Notes under the pieces: generated by a model
The model's database searches: none
What the model was told of the DNA's origin: nothing
What the model saw: the letters and a program-made list of their open reading frames with translations, nothing else
Assembly (NCBI GenBank): GCA_002529645.1
Contig: NAEP01000059.1
Coordinates: 1-64,000, forward strand
Origin: Candidatus Lumbricidiphila eiseniae
GTDB lineage: Bacteria; Actinomycetota; Actinomycetes; Actinomycetales; Microbacteriaceae
Length of the DNA stretch: 64,000 nt
Reading direction: 5' to 3'
Position numbers and translations under genes: made by a program
Shown here: piece after piece, positions 55,891 to 64,000 of the stretch
Layout: each line of letters begins with the position of its first letter
Numbering within the stretch: the first letter of the stretch is position 1

Positions 55891-56549
55891 TGTTCTTTTC
55901 GGGATGGCGGGTAGTCGGTGAGGTCAATGGTGTGGGTGCAGGACGCGCGAGTGCCGCTGTCGTGTGTGGCGATCATCACGATGGAACCCCCGTCGGCTAT
56001 TCCACCCAGGGTGGCGTTCACGGTGCGAGCCGTAGCCTGGTCAAGCTGTGCGGTCGGTTCATCGACGAGTAGGAGGTCGGGAGCAGCGCATACCGCGCGA
56101 GCCAGCATGAGTCGTTGGGCTTCGCCACCGGAGAGGGTGTGAAACGGATGCGTAGCGACATCCGCCAGCCCGAATTTTGAGAGAACACGCAGGGCATCTG
56201 CGTCTGCATCTGTGCGGCGGAGCCCTTGTGCTAATAGCGGAAAGACAGCATGGTCTAGTACGGTGCGGTGCGAGATGCCGTGGGGGTTTTGGAATACCCA
56301 CCCGATGATGGTGATTCCTTCGGTGGCGACACGGCCTTCGAGGGGGCGTTCCCAGCCTGCGAGGATGGAGAGGAGAGTTGATTTTCCGCTTCCGGATGGC
56401 CCGCAGAGTCCGACGATGTCACCCGGGACGTGGGAAAAGTTGAGCCCCTCGAACAGGGCCGGGGCACTGCGGAATCCGTGGCTGAGGTTTATTGCAGTGA
56501 TTCTTCGTTCACTGCTGCCTGCACTCTGTGTGGGTGATGGCCGAGCCAA
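55887..56549 (-). CDS. ABC transporter ATPase (MacB/LolD-type)
   Basis: 220 aa. Walker A GLCGPSGSGKSTLLSILAGW, Q-loop GWVFQNPHGIS, signature TLSGGEAQRLMLARAVCAA, Walker B LLLVDEPTAQLD and H-loop VMIATHDSG. The start is a TTG at 56549, supported by GGAGGTG five bases upstream; it overlaps the 3' end of the preceding gene by 41 bp. Works with the FtsX-like permease. Confidence 0.88.
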   Translation of the reverse strand: MARPSPTQSAGSSERRITAINLSHGFRSAPALFEGLNFSHVPGDIVGLCGPSGSGKSTLLSILAGWERPLEGRVATEGITIIGWVFQNPHGISHRTVLDHAVFPLLAQGLRRTDADADALRVLSKFGLADVATHPFHTLSGGEAQRLMLARAVCAAPDLLLVDEPTAQLDQATARTVNATLGGIADGGSIVMIATHDSGTRASCTHTIDLTDYPPSRKEQ

Positions 56550-57549
56550 GATTCACCTCCGTGGGAACGTGCTCTGGGCGATCGAAGGTTAGCAGTGTTG
56601 CTCCGAGACTGGAGCCGACGATGGTGACGGGAAAGACGTCGGAACCTGATTGCACACATCCGGTGTTGCCGTTCACGTGGAACAGCGTCCCGAGAGGGAC
56701 TTTCACCGTTCTGAGCGGGGAAGTGAGCGCAATGCGGGCGGGGAGGGTTTCCCCCGGTGTGATCGCCAGCGCTGCTTGTGCCAGAGTGTTTGACGCGATT
56801 TTGGCCAGTGTGTCGGCGTCGGTTATATCCATGTGTTCGCTCAGTGGTCCGGTGATGTCGAGGACAGTGAGAGTGCGGGAACCAGCGACCAGGTCAGCGG
56901 GAGCGGAGTCGAGGACAACTCGCTGTAACACGCCCGGCACGGTGGCGAGTGAGCCGCCGGGTGACACAGGGATACCGAGTGCTGCATCGCAGCTACTGAC
57001 GGTGAGTTCTACACCGGGCATCCACACCAACTCTGCCAGAGTGATGCCACCATACTCGTGATCAATGCCACGGCTCTTCCAGAGTGCGCTGAGCGCTTTT
57101 GCGGTTGTTCTGCCAAATGTTCCGTCGACGGGAGTGGTGAATCCGAGGCGGACAAGTTCCCGCTGCAGTGCGTTCACATCCGTACCTTTTGTACCCCAGG
57201 TGAGGTCGCGGTAGAGCGGCACGGCGGTACTGAGGGCGAGTATCGGTGACTCGTTGACACGTGCGATGAGGCTGCCGCTGACAATGGTGCCGCCCTTAGT
57301 GCAGTTTGTCGCGGTGACCACCCCGGACGTGTTCAGCAGGAGACGTGTGTCTGCTCCCTTTTCGAGTCGAACCTGAACTTTTCTGCTGTCGTCAAATTTT
57401 TGTACGACGGTCGGCACACGTGTTACCGCGGGTGCGCTCTCCAGACGTTCCGGTGGACTCATCGGTCGCAAAAAATAACCGGCGGTTGCCGCAGCAGCGA
57501 CGAGGAGAAGGGCACTGAGCGCGGCAAGCCCGACCACGCCTCGTTTCAT
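56509..57549 (-). CDS. Peptidoglycan-binding, membrane-fusion-like protein
   Basis: 346 aa with an N-terminal membrane anchor (GLAALSALLLVAAAATAGYF), a putative peptidoglycan-binding domain around residues 115-165 (GTKGTDVNALQRELVRLGFT, then TPVDGTFGRTTAKALSALW) and HlyD/MacA-like barrel parts (ETLPARIALTSPLRTVKVPL, GTLFHVNGNTGCVQSG). It probably bridges the ABC exporter and the cell wall. ATG overlaps the lipoprotein stop (ATGA). Confidence 0.78.
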   Translation of the reverse strand: MKRGVVGLAALSALLLVAAAATAGYFLRPMSPPERLESAPAVTRVPTVVQKFDDSRKVQVRLEKGADTRLLLNTSGVVTATNCTKGGTIVSGSLIARVNESPILALSTAVPLYRDLTWGTKGTDVNALQRELVRLGFTTPVDGTFGRTTAKALSALWKSRGIDHEYGGITLAELVWMPGVELTVSSCDAALGIPVSPGGSLATVPGVLQRVVLDSAPADLVAGSRTLTVLDITGPLSEHMDITDADTLAKIASNTLAQAALAITPGETLPARIALTSPLRTVKVPLGTLFHVNGNTGCVQSGSDVFPVTIVGSSLGATLLTFDRPEHVPTEVNLGSAITHTECRQQ

Positions 57550-58187
57550 GGGTTTTTGAGGGTGATGCTGTAGCCCCCGCCTGCGAAGCAGGCCTGGGCG
57601 CCGGGTGATGTGGCGTCGTAGGGGGCCTTGGTAAATCCGGCCTTAAAGTCTGACTTAAAGTGTGCGACCGTGTAGCTCGCGTCAACGAGACCCGCTTTAT
57701 TGAGGCACTGCACGACGGCCTGATCCTGGTTAGTCAGAAGGTTGGGGTTCCCCTGCTGAACTGTGTATAGTGACTCAATGGGGGCAAGTTCATCGGAACA
57801 ATTTTTTGAGGCTTCCATGTACTTTTCGCTATCGTCGGCTTTTAGGTTTGGAGGGGTAGCCTTGTAGAGGCCGTTTGGCAGTTTTTCGTAGCTTTCTACG
57901 TACCCTGCATCCTTCAGGCATACGCGAAAAAGACGGTAAGCTTCTTCGTAATCTACTTGTGTGATTCGACCGGTATTAATCGCGCGTTTTAGCACATCAG
58001 CAACGAATGGATTTTTTGCGCTCTCTTCATCACTTAGTTCCTGTTGGAATAACTCGGTCAGACTTCCCGCTAACTTCTCATTATTCCCTGCTCCGCTCTC
58101 ATATTTGCTTGGCTTTGTCTGCGTGCACCCGACCAGCAGTGCGACGCTGAGTAAAGCCGCAGCGACTTTCAATGCTGTTCTGTTCAT
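57546..58187 (-). CDS. Lipoprotein, first gene of the export cassette
   Basis: 213 aa; MNRTALKVAAALLSVALLVG then Cys gives a lipobox (ALLVGC). ATG 58187 follows AAGGAAA at good spacing; the frame is open upstream but non-homologous. The mature part has four Cys (FRVCLKDAG, SKNCSDELA, QCLNKAG, QACFAGGG) that may form disulfides. No family recognised. AT-richer and Lys/Asn-richer than neighbours. ATGA-coupled to the fusion-protein gene, suggesting a substrate-binding or accessory role. Confidence 0.75.
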   Translation of the reverse strand: MNRTALKVAAALLSVALLVGCTQTKPSKYESGAGNNEKLAGSLTELFQQELSDEESAKNPFVADVLKRAINTGRITQVDYEEAYRLFRVCLKDAGYVESYEKLPNGLYKATPPNLKADDSEKYMEASKNCSDELAPIESLYTVQQGNPNLLTNQDQAVVQCLNKAGLVDASYTVAHFKSDFKAGFTKAPYDATSPGAQACFAGGGYSITLKNP

Positions 58188-58812
58188 ACTGCGTTTCCTT
58201 CGAGTAGTGCAGGCACTCCGACGGTGCCACGGTAGTCGGCAGCCGAGACCTGCTCCGACAAAGAGCGGTGGTTTCTGGGGGTGCCCTGCCAGGAACGGCA
58301 AGGCACCCCCAGATGGAAGGTGATGCTTTTCACAGCGCCACTACTTCCCTGTCGGGGTCACCCTCGGAAGCTGAACTGGGCTCTTCCGTCTGCCAGCCCG
58401 CAGCGTGCCCACGCGTTCGTCGTTCCCACTATCCATCCCGACCGGGCACTGGCGCAGCCATGCTGTTTGTTTTCTTCACGTTTTCAAGCCTTTCTACTTG
58501 TCGTGATTTTTCTATGTGTAACTTTTCCGCTGCGAGCGGACCACATCCTCAACCAAACACCAGCGTGTCGTGCTTCAGAATGTAACCCGAGCCAGACCAG
58601 CCACCCCACATCTCATAGCGTTTACAGGCGAGGTCACATCATTCAACGTGTTAGTTACCAGCATCACCGTGGGGTGGTTGCGTGTGATGGGGGGCATTTT
58701 CGCCCTGAACGGCGCCGAGGGACTGATCAATCGCGGGGACAGCTGGGGGTTCGCATCGCTCGCGTGACCGTGGTCGGTGCCGAGTGTCAGTGGCCTGAGA
58801 TAGCCTCTCACT
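58188..58812. other. 625-bp intergenic region before hisA
   Basis: No convincing gene. It holds the cassette's leader hairpin (58275-58312), an AT-rich tract near 58470-58530 and the hisA promoter region. The small open frames lack ribosome sites and homology. Confidence 0.5.
58275..58312. promoter_or_regulatory. Large inverted repeat upstream of the export cassette
   Basis: CTGGGGGTGCC (58275-58285) and GGCACCCCCAG (58302-58312) pair perfectly, and inside them TGCC/GGCA pair again around AGGAAC. The structure could be an operator or an RNA hairpin in the 5' leader, about 90 bp before the lipoprotein start on the minus strand. No T-run on either side, so not an intrinsic terminator. Confidence 0.55.
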
Positions 58813-59547
58813 GTGACTTTACCTCTTGTTCTGCTACCCGCGGTTGATGTTGCTAATGGGAAGGCGGTGCGCCTTACCCAGGGTGAAGCGGGCACCGAAA
58901 CGAGCTACGGCGATCCCGTTGACGCAGCGCTCGACTGGGCACACCAGGGTGCCGAGTGGATTCACCTCGTCGATCTAGACGCCGCGTTTGGTCGCGGCTC
59001 GAACGCGGAACTGCTGCAGCGGGTCATCCGGTCGCTGCCGCCAGAAGTGAATGTTGAACTATCGGGTGGCATTCGTGACGATGCATCCCTCGCTCATGCG
59101 CTGAGTATCGGTGCCCGCCGCGTGAACCTGGGGACAGCGGCGCTGGAAAACCCGGAATGGGCTGACTCCGCAATTGGTCGACACGGCGACGCGATTGCGG
59201 TCGGTCTTGATGTGCGTGGCACGACTCTCGCGGCCCGAGGGTGGACGCAGGAGGGAGGTAATTTGTGGCAGGTGTTGGAGCGGCTCGAATCAGCGGGAGC
59301 CACCCGATATGTCGTCACCGACGTGAAAAAAGACGGCACCCTGCAGGGGCCAAACCTTGAGTTATTGCGTGAGGTGATGACACACACTGAGCGCCCGGTC
59401 ATTGCCTCAGGTGGGGTGTCGAGTCTTGCCGACCTCATCGCACTACGGGAGCTTGTGCCCGACGGGCTTGAGGGTGCAATCGTAGGCAGGGCGCTGTACG
59501 CGGGCGCATTTACGCTCGTCGAGGCGCTCAATGTCGCCGGGCGCTGA
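58813..59547 (+). CDS. hisA: Phosphoribosyl isomerase (HisA/PriA type)
   Basis: 244 aa TIM barrel, fourth histidine step. [59 protein letters not shown] and [19 protein letters not shown]. In Actinobacteria lacking trpF this enzyme (PriA) also isomerises PRA for tryptophan; whether that holds here depends on absence of trpF elsewhere. GTG 58813. Overlaps the next gene by 17 bp. Confidence 0.94.
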   Translation: MTLPLVLLPAVDVANGKAVRLTQGEAGTETSYGDPVDAALDWAHQGAEWIHLVDLDAAFGRGSNAELLQRVIRSLPPEVNVELSGGIRDDASLAHALSIGARRVNLGTAALENPEWADSAIGRHGDAIAVGLDVRGTTLAARGWTQEGGNLWQVLERLESAGATRYVVTDVKKDGTLQGPNLELLREVMTHTERPVIASGGVSSLADLIALRELVPDGLEGAIVGRALYAGAFTLVEALNVAGR

Positions 59548-60496
59548 GACCCGCGGGCTAGGAGCCGACGGAACGGGTGCTAACGCCCATGAGCCAGAAA
59601 TCGATAGAGCGGGTGTCGATGCACACCGACCTATCGTGCAGCGTTCTCTGGCAGATATGTCAGGTGTGACAGCCACGGACTCGGCGGGCACCCCGTGGGC
59701 GGGGCGCCGGTTTCTGTCCAACCCCCACACGAACGATGATGGCCGGATGCCCGAACCACTGCGCGCCGTGCTTGCACAGTTTCATCGTGGCGAAGTAGAC
59801 CAAGACGAGGTAGTCCGAGAGTTCGCCCGGTCGCGACTGCTTGTGCCACTACTCACCGAACTCGGCGATGGTGGCGCGGTGGTCGGAGCACACGGGCTCG
59901 CCATCGACAAGTCACAAGAACTGTCGATTGTGACCGTCACCGGACCGGAGGGTCGACGAGCGCTGCCAACATTTTCTTCCGTTGAGTCGATGGCCCGATG
60001 GAATCGGAACGCTCGCCCGGTGCCCAGCGACGGGGTGCGGGTGGCGCTCGCGGCGGCATCCGACGGCACCGAACTGGTCGTACTTGATCCGAGATCCGAC
60101 ACAGAATTCGTCGTGCGTCGCCCTGCACTGTGGGCCATCGGACAATCACGAGAGTGGCAGGTACCGTGGCGGTCGGAGCTGGTGCGGTCAGCATTCGAAC
60201 GGTCGATCGAACGTGAACTTGCCGTGCTCGCCGTGTCGTTGATGCCGGGCGATCCACAGGCGAGACTGCAGGCCCCCGAGTTAATTGCGCGGTTGCAGTT
60301 GATCGCAGGGCTGACGCGAGGGGAACTCGACGCGGTAACGGAGCGTCTTGCACGTCGCTGGGCCACTGACGACGCAATCGCAGAGGGCGTGGATTCGCTC
60401 GCGGTTCAATTGGTCACAGCCGGGTTGGACGATTCAGAATCGGGCAGTGCGGAGTGGGATGGCTCAGAATTTTGGGGTGAAGGACTCGTACAGTGA
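59531..60496 (+). CDS. SseB-family protein
   Basis: 321 aa. Residues about 70-200 form an SseB N-domain ([73 protein letters not shown]). The role is unknown in Actinobacteria, where the gene often follows hisA. ATG 59531 overlaps hisA; ATG 59659 would trim a 43-residue unconserved start. ATGA-like overlap with the next gene. Confidence 0.82.
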   Translation: MSPGAETRGLGADGTGANAHEPEIDRAGVDAHRPIVQRSLADMSGVTATDSAGTPWAGRRFLSNPHTNDDGRMPEPLRAVLAQFHRGEVDQDEVVREFARSRLLVPLLTELGDGGAVVGAHGLAIDKSQELSIVTVTGPEGRRALPTFSSVESMARWNRNARPVPSDGVRVALAAASDGTELVVLDPRSDTEFVVRRPALWAIGQSREWQVPWRSELVRSAFERSIERELAVLAVSLMPGDPQARLQAPELIARLQLIAGLTRGELDAVTERLARRWATDDAIAEGVDSLAVQLVTAGLDDSESGSAEWDGSEFWGEGLVQ

Positions 60497-62061
60497 GCCC
60501 CTCACAATCAGAACTTCGGACCACCGGGCACGATGCACCCTCCGGTCTCGAGCCCTTATTGATGCACGCGACTGACAGCGCAGCGCAGCGCACCAGGCCG
60601 ATCGGCAAGTTTTCCGGGCGTGCCGGTGTGAGGTGGGGCCCCGAACCCATCGATACGCGCCGTCCACTGGTCGTTCGCTTCCGCGGGCGTGAGTACCGTT
60701 GGTGGATCGCGGTGCTCTCTCTCTACGCGGCATCCCGATTGCTGAGCACGACGTTCATGCTCACTCTGTATCTTGTCGCAACCGCCGCCCACTGGCCGTT
60801 CGCGAGCCAACGGGAAAACCCCACCTTTTTCACCTTTTCCGGGTCGTGGGATTCTTCGTTCTACCGCCGCATCGCAGAGACCGGCTACCCGACAATTCTC
60901 CCCACCGACCCCACCGGAAGTATCCTCCCCAATCCCTGGGCATTCTTGCCAGTATTCCCCTGGATCGTGCGAGTCATCACGGTTGCCACGGGTCTTGAGT
61001 TTTACCCGGCCGGAGTGTTTGTCGCAACACTCGCCGGTGCGGGCGCCGCGCTCACACTCTTCCGGTTGGTAGCTGCGCGAGCGAGCACACACGGAGCGAT
61101 CTGGGCAACTGCGTTCTTCTGTTTCAGCCCGGTCGCATTCATTCTGCAAACGGCATACGCCGAGAGTCTATTCTTTCTGTTTGTATTCGCGGCCCTGTGG
61201 GGGATGATTGCACGGCGCTACTGGCTGGTTCTCCCGATTGGTGTCCTCGCTGCATTCACCCGTCCCGGCGCACTTGCGATCCCATTGGCGCTCGCGATCA
61301 TCGGGGTGGTTCGGCTGCGGCAGTCACGGCGGATGGCTCGACCGAGACATCCTGCCGGGATGACCCGGGTAGCGATGTGCGAACACTCCGACCCCACTGG
61401 GCAGTCGTGTTCGCCTGGTTCTGTTGGGCAGTCGTGCCTACTCGGTCCCGCCGGACAATCGTGTTCGCCTGACTCTGTTGGGCAGTCGTGTTCGCCTGAC
61501 TCTGTTGGGCAGTCGCGTTCACTCGACTCTGGAAGTCGGTCACACCTGCCCGACCGGTTGCCGGTGCGCGATATCGTCGCGATCACCACAACCGGGCTTG
61601 TGACGGCCGTGGCCGGCCTGGGGTGGCCGGTGATTGCGGCGGCAGTGACGGGGGTGCCCGACGCCTACCTGCGCACCGAGCTTTCCTGGTGGACCGGTTT
61701 TGTCGGTCACGTGTCATTTGTGCCGCTCACTCCGTGGTTCATTTTTGCGAACACCTACCTCGGCATTGGAGGTATCCTGCTGGTCGCATCGGTTCTTGCT
61801 GGCCTCTGCTGGCTGCTGACCCGCCGATCAGTGCGGGTATTGGGGGTGGAAATTGTCGGTTTCTCGTCGGCGTATCTGCTCTACCTCATCGCGGTTTTCC
61901 TCCCCCAGCAGAGCACATTTCGGCTGCTTATGCCGCTCGCCCCGCTCGGCGCGGCACGCGGTCTCACCGAGTACCGTGCACCACGGCGAGCCCTGCTGTT
62001 CGGCGGAATGGCGCTGCAACCGGTTGCGCTGGTACTGCTGTGGTTTGTCGGCTACCCGTGA
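60493..62061 (+). CDS. PIG-V-like membrane mannosyltransferase
   Basis: 522 aa with about nine membrane helices. WDSSFYRRIAETGYPTILP (the WD..Y. motif), FLPVFPWIVRVI and YAESLFFLFVFAALWGM are typical of GT-C mannosyltransferases of the PIG-V/GPI type acting on lipid-linked mannose. A 27-bp repeat (5 units, GQSCSPDSV type) adds 45 residues to the cytoplasmic loop near residues 303-347, bringing in several Cys. GTG start overlaps the SseB stop. Confidence 0.82.
   Translation: MSPSQSELRTTGHDAPSGLEPLLMHATDSAAQRTRPIGKFSGRAGVRWGPEPIDTRRPLVVRFRGREYRWWIAVLSLYAASRLLSTTFMLTLYLVATAAHWPFASQRENPTFFTFSGSWDSSFYRRIAETGYPTILPTDPTGSILPNPWAFLPVFPWIVRVITVATGLEFYPAGVFVATLAGAGAALTLFRLVAARASTHGAIWATAFFCFSPVAFILQTAYAESLFFLFVFAALWGMIARRYWLVLPIGVLAAFTRPGALAIPLALAIIGVVRLRQSRRMARPRHPAGMTRVAMCEHSDPTGQSCSPGSVGQSCLLGPAGQSCSPDSVGQSCSPDSVGQSRSLDSGSRSHLPDRLPVRDIVAITTTGLVTAVAGLGWPVIAAAVTGVPDAYLRTELSWWTGFVGHVSFVPLTPWFIFANTYLGIGGILLVASVLAGLCWLLTRRSVRVLGVEIVGFSSAYLLYLIAVFLPQQSTFRLLMPLAPLGAARGLTEYRAPRRALLFGGMALQPVALVLLWFVGYP
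61399..61533 (+). repeat. Five in-frame 27-bp repeats in the mannosyltransferase gene
   Basis: Units begin at 61399, 61426, 61453, 61480 and 61507, each starting GGGCAGTCG or a variant and encoding GQSCSPDSV-like nonapeptides. Units 3 and 4 are almost identical, others decayed, as in a slippage-prone minisatellite. All keep frame. Confidence 0.85.
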
Positions 62062-62121
62062 GGTCGCCCTCCATGTGTGCTCTGCCAATTGGGATGCCCC
62101 GCCAGCAGAACATTGGCCGGG

Positions 62122-62787
62122 TCACACTCGGCTGTTGTAGCAAAAAATCTTGATATCGGCATTCGGGGCGAGCTCAATCTCGGTCAACCCACAGTTATCG
62201 ACGTACGGGAGGAGCCTCCGGTATCGATCAGCATCGAGTCCAAGCCAGTGGATCAACAGCAGCCGGATAAGCGTTGAGTGGGTGACCACGAACACCCGAC
62301 CGTTCGGATACTTCGACATCAGCTCCTCCAGCACCGGTGTTGCCCGAGCAACGGCCTCCTTCCCCGACTCCCCACCGGGCAAAGGTACGGTCGCGGGGTG
62401 GGACATGAAGGCGTGGAATTCGGCGGGGAATGCGATCTCCATCTCGGCTCGAGTCATCCCCTCGCCCGTGCCGAACGCGACCTCGCACAATCGTGCGTCG
62501 GTAGCAAGGGGGAGCTTCCGATGCCGCCAACGTCATTGCCGGGATGCAGGACGTGCGTCGGTAGCAAGGGGGAGCTTCACTGCCTTCGCGACGGGTGCAG
62601 CGGTATGGATGGCCCGCATCTGCGTTGATGAATACACGGCATCAAGCTGCAGATTTTGTGCACGCATGACCAGGTGCTCGGTTTGTGTGTTTCCGTGGTC
62701 AGTGAGCGGAATATCGCTCCGGCCGGCGTAGCGATTTTCGGCCTGCCACACCGTTTCCGCGTGGCGGACAAGAAAAAACCTGGTCAT
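62122..62787 (-). pseudogene. Histidine phosphatase (phosphoglycerate mutase family) interrupted by a 60-bp duplication with stop
   Basis: ATG 62787 opens MTRFFLVRHAETVWQAENRY (RHAET catalytic motif), then RSDIPLTDHGNTQTEHLVMR and AVYSSTQMRAIHTAAPVA. The frame stops at TGA (62533-62535) inside a 60-bp duplication. The same frame continues after it as LPLATDARLCEVAFGTGEGM, GESGKEAVARATPVLEEL and VFVVTHSTLIRLLLIHWLGL (second catalytic His). Without the extra 60 bp the product would be about 201 aa, normal for the family. Either a pseudogene or a reversible switch. Confidence 0.85.
62492..62578. repeat. 27-bp perfect direct repeat with 33-bp spacer inside the phosphatase gene
   Basis: CGTGCGTCGGTAGCAAGGGG plus GAGCTTC occurs at 62492-62518 and 62552-62578. 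The 33 bp between are unique and bring a stop codon. Deleting one unit (60 bp) restores an unbroken gene, so the insertion point is certain, which is unusual among the repeats of this window. Confidence 0.9.
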
Positions 62788-63014
62788 TGCGATATCCGTT
62801 CGTGGCGGTCGTGTTTTTTCGGGAGAGAGGGGAAGGAAGCTGAGCCAGTGCAACCATCCCGCACACTCTGTTAGACCTCCGACATTCACCTGGACGTAAC
62901 CGGATCGATAACTCCCGTTGGTGTGACATTCCTAGTGTCAAGCGCGGAGTGAGACGCCCGCCCTGGGCGCCCACGATGAAGCCTATCCTGGGCGCCCACG
63001 ACGAAAGGTTCTGC
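62788..63014. other. Divergent spacer between the phosphatase gene and phnD
   Basis: Promoter region for both genes, no gene inside. A 25-bp tandem pair (CCTGGGCGCCCACGA at 62963 and 62988) lies directly before the phnD ribosome site (GAAAGG); GGGCGCCC is palindromic, so it could be an operator pair. Confidence 0.45.
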
Positions 63015-63944
63015 ATGAAACTCCCCTCTCATGGATTGATCACGGGCGTGGTTGCTGTCCTTACAGTGATCGCGCTGACAGGCTGCTCCGGAACTCCCAA
63101 CTCGACCGGGTCACCGGCAACATCGACCGGTAGGTTTGCTGTGGACTCACACACTCTCGTGTTTGGGGTCGTGCCTGACTCGGCTGCCACACAGACCAAC
63201 TATCAGCCGCTGATGGACTACCTAGCGAAGGTGACTGGCAAAAAGGTTACCTACCAGCAGTCCACCGACTATGCCGCGCTCATCGAAGCGGCCGTTGCAG
63301 GAAAAATTGATGTCGCCTCGTTCTCGGGTTTCACGTACGTGACAGCGAAAAAGAATGGCGCGGCCATCACTCCTATCTCATCCATCATCACAAAGCAGGG
63401 GCAGGAGCCTGGCTATTATTCGGAGGCGATTGTTCCCGCGAACAGTACGATTACCGATATCAGCGGATTCAAAAATAAGAAGGTCTGCTTTGTGTCACCC
63501 ACGTCGACCTCGGGTTACCTGTTTCCCTCCTACAGTCTTCTCAACGCCGGGATTGACCCGGCCCAAGAGGTGACGCCGGTTTTTGCCGGTAAACACGACG
63601 TGAGCGTCGCAAAGGTTGCCGCGGGAGGCGAGTGTGACGCAGGCTTTGCCGAAGACAGCGAAGCCGATCCAGCAGCAGCCGCGGGCAAGATTCGTATCAT
63701 CGCGAAGACAATGGTTCCCGGCGCACCGATCACGATCTCTGACACCCTGCCGCAGGCCACCAAAGACAGTGTCATCAAGGCTCTTAGCACCGTGACGATT
63801 GACCAGATCATCGCCGCCGGTATCACCTCTGCAAACACGGATGGTTTCAAGAGCGTGTTCCACGCAACATCTCCGGTAACTGACAACTATTACGACACCG
63901 TCCGTGATATTTGCAAGAAGACGAATGCGAAGCAGTGCCAGTAA
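63015..63944 (+). CDS. phnD: Phosphonate/phosphite ABC transporter substrate-binding lipoprotein
   Basis: 309 aa; signal peptide with lipobox (VIALTGCSGTP). LVFGVVPDSAATQTNYQPLM, DYLAKVTGKKVTYQQSTDYA, GKIDVASFSGFTYVTAKKNG and KKVCFVSPTSTSGYLFPSY are hallmarks of the PhnD family, which binds phosphonates, phosphite or hypophosphite. The exact ligand is not readable. ATG 63015. The next gene starts 18 bp later and probably encodes another transporter part. Confidence 0.9.
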   Translation: MKLPSHGLITGVVAVLTVIALTGCSGTPNSTGSPATSTGRFAVDSHTLVFGVVPDSAATQTNYQPLMDYLAKVTGKKVTYQQSTDYAALIEAAVAGKIDVASFSGFTYVTAKKNGAAITPISSIITKQGQEPGYYSEAIVPANSTITDISGFKNKKVCFVSPTSTSGYLFPSYSLLNAGIDPAQEVTPVFAGKHDVSVAKVAAGGECDAGFAEDSEADPAAAAGKIRIIAKTMVPGAPITISDTLPQATKDSVIKALSTVTIDQIIAAGITSANTDGFKSVFHATSPVTDNYYDTVRDICKKTNAKQCQ

Positions 63945-63962
63945 AAGAATGTGAGGAACTCG

Positions 63963-64000
63963 ATGACGAACCCACCCGTGTCAGCCAACCCCGCTACTCC
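63963..64000 (+). CDS. Start of a downstream gene, cut by window end
   Basis: ATG 63963 follows TGAGGAACTCG and reads MTNPPVSANPAT to the window edge. By operon logic it should be the PhnC ATPase or PhnE permease, but 12 residues cannot show this. Confidence 0.4.
   Translation, partial: MTNPPVSANPAT

Noticed and set aside
58570-58767. 65-codon plus-strand gene before hisA
   Set aside because: No ribosome site, no homology, weak hydrophobic stretch only.

Overview
The window looks like a chromosome segment of a high-GC actinobacterium, most likely of the order Micrococcales and probably family Microbacteriaceae. The grounds are the gene order (pyrRBC-carAB-pyrF, gmk-rpoZ-coaBC-metK-priA-fmt, rpe-hisEGFI-trpE, dapF ... 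hflX-lexA-LysM-hisCBH ... hisA), an actinobacterial IHF-type domain fused to guanylate kinase, a PriA without a Walker A motif, a TrpE-linked membrane protein, many GTG starts and many ATGA stop-start overlaps. The family call is inference from recognition; no search could be run.

Layout. (1) 1-6.4 kb is a decayed accessory zone beside tRNA genes. It holds the left end of an IS481-family element inserted in a tyrosine integrase fragment, a second frameshifted integrase, a 2.3-kb scar of an integrative/conjugative element bounded by two 44-bp copies of the 3' half of tRNA-Val(CAC), a tRNA Gly-Cys-Val array, and a broken secreted-protein/membrane-protein gene pair. (2) 6.4-8.7 kb is a secreted trypsin-like protease with two almost identical C-terminal ricin-B lectin modules. 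(3) 8.7-27 kb is housekeeping: pyrimidine synthesis led by pyrR with a recognisable PyrR-binding loop over its start, then gmk, rpoZ, coaBC, metK, priA, fmt, with an oxidoreductase inserted between gmk and rpoZ. (4) 27-34.6 kb has an HNH endonuclease where rsmB might be expected, then rpe, hisE, hisG, hisF, hisI, trpE, a Trp-associated membrane protein and dapF. (5) 34.8-43.5 kb has a GT-C glycosyltransferase, an rRNA-type methyltransferase and a six-gene phosphonate-type operon (binding protein, two permeases, ATPase, phosphonatase-like HAD hydrolase, alkaline-phosphatase-superfamily hydrolase). (6) 43.5-54.8 kb has hflX, an insertion-sequence graveyard, a second copy of the secreted/membrane gene pair, metF, metE, lexA with an SOS box, a LysM protein and hisC-hisB-hisH. 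(7) 54.8-58.2 kb is a minus-strand MacAB-like export cassette that separates hisH from hisA. (8) 58.8-64 kb has hisA, an SseB-like gene, a PIG-V-like mannosyltransferase, a histidine phosphatase broken by a 60-bp duplication, and the start of a PhnD-type phosphonate importer.

Two themes cut across the window. Phosphorus scavenging appears twice, as the 37.9-43.5 kb operon and the PhnD locus at 63 kb. The sequence is also full of short direct repeats in genes and spacers. At eight loci with unrelated repeat sequences, copies of about 19-30 bp recur every 60-62 bp, the unit geometry of a CRISPR array or of an ectopic spacer integration, although no cas gene is visible. The sequence is printed 60 bases per row, which favours seeing 60-bp offsets, so this needs an unbiased count.
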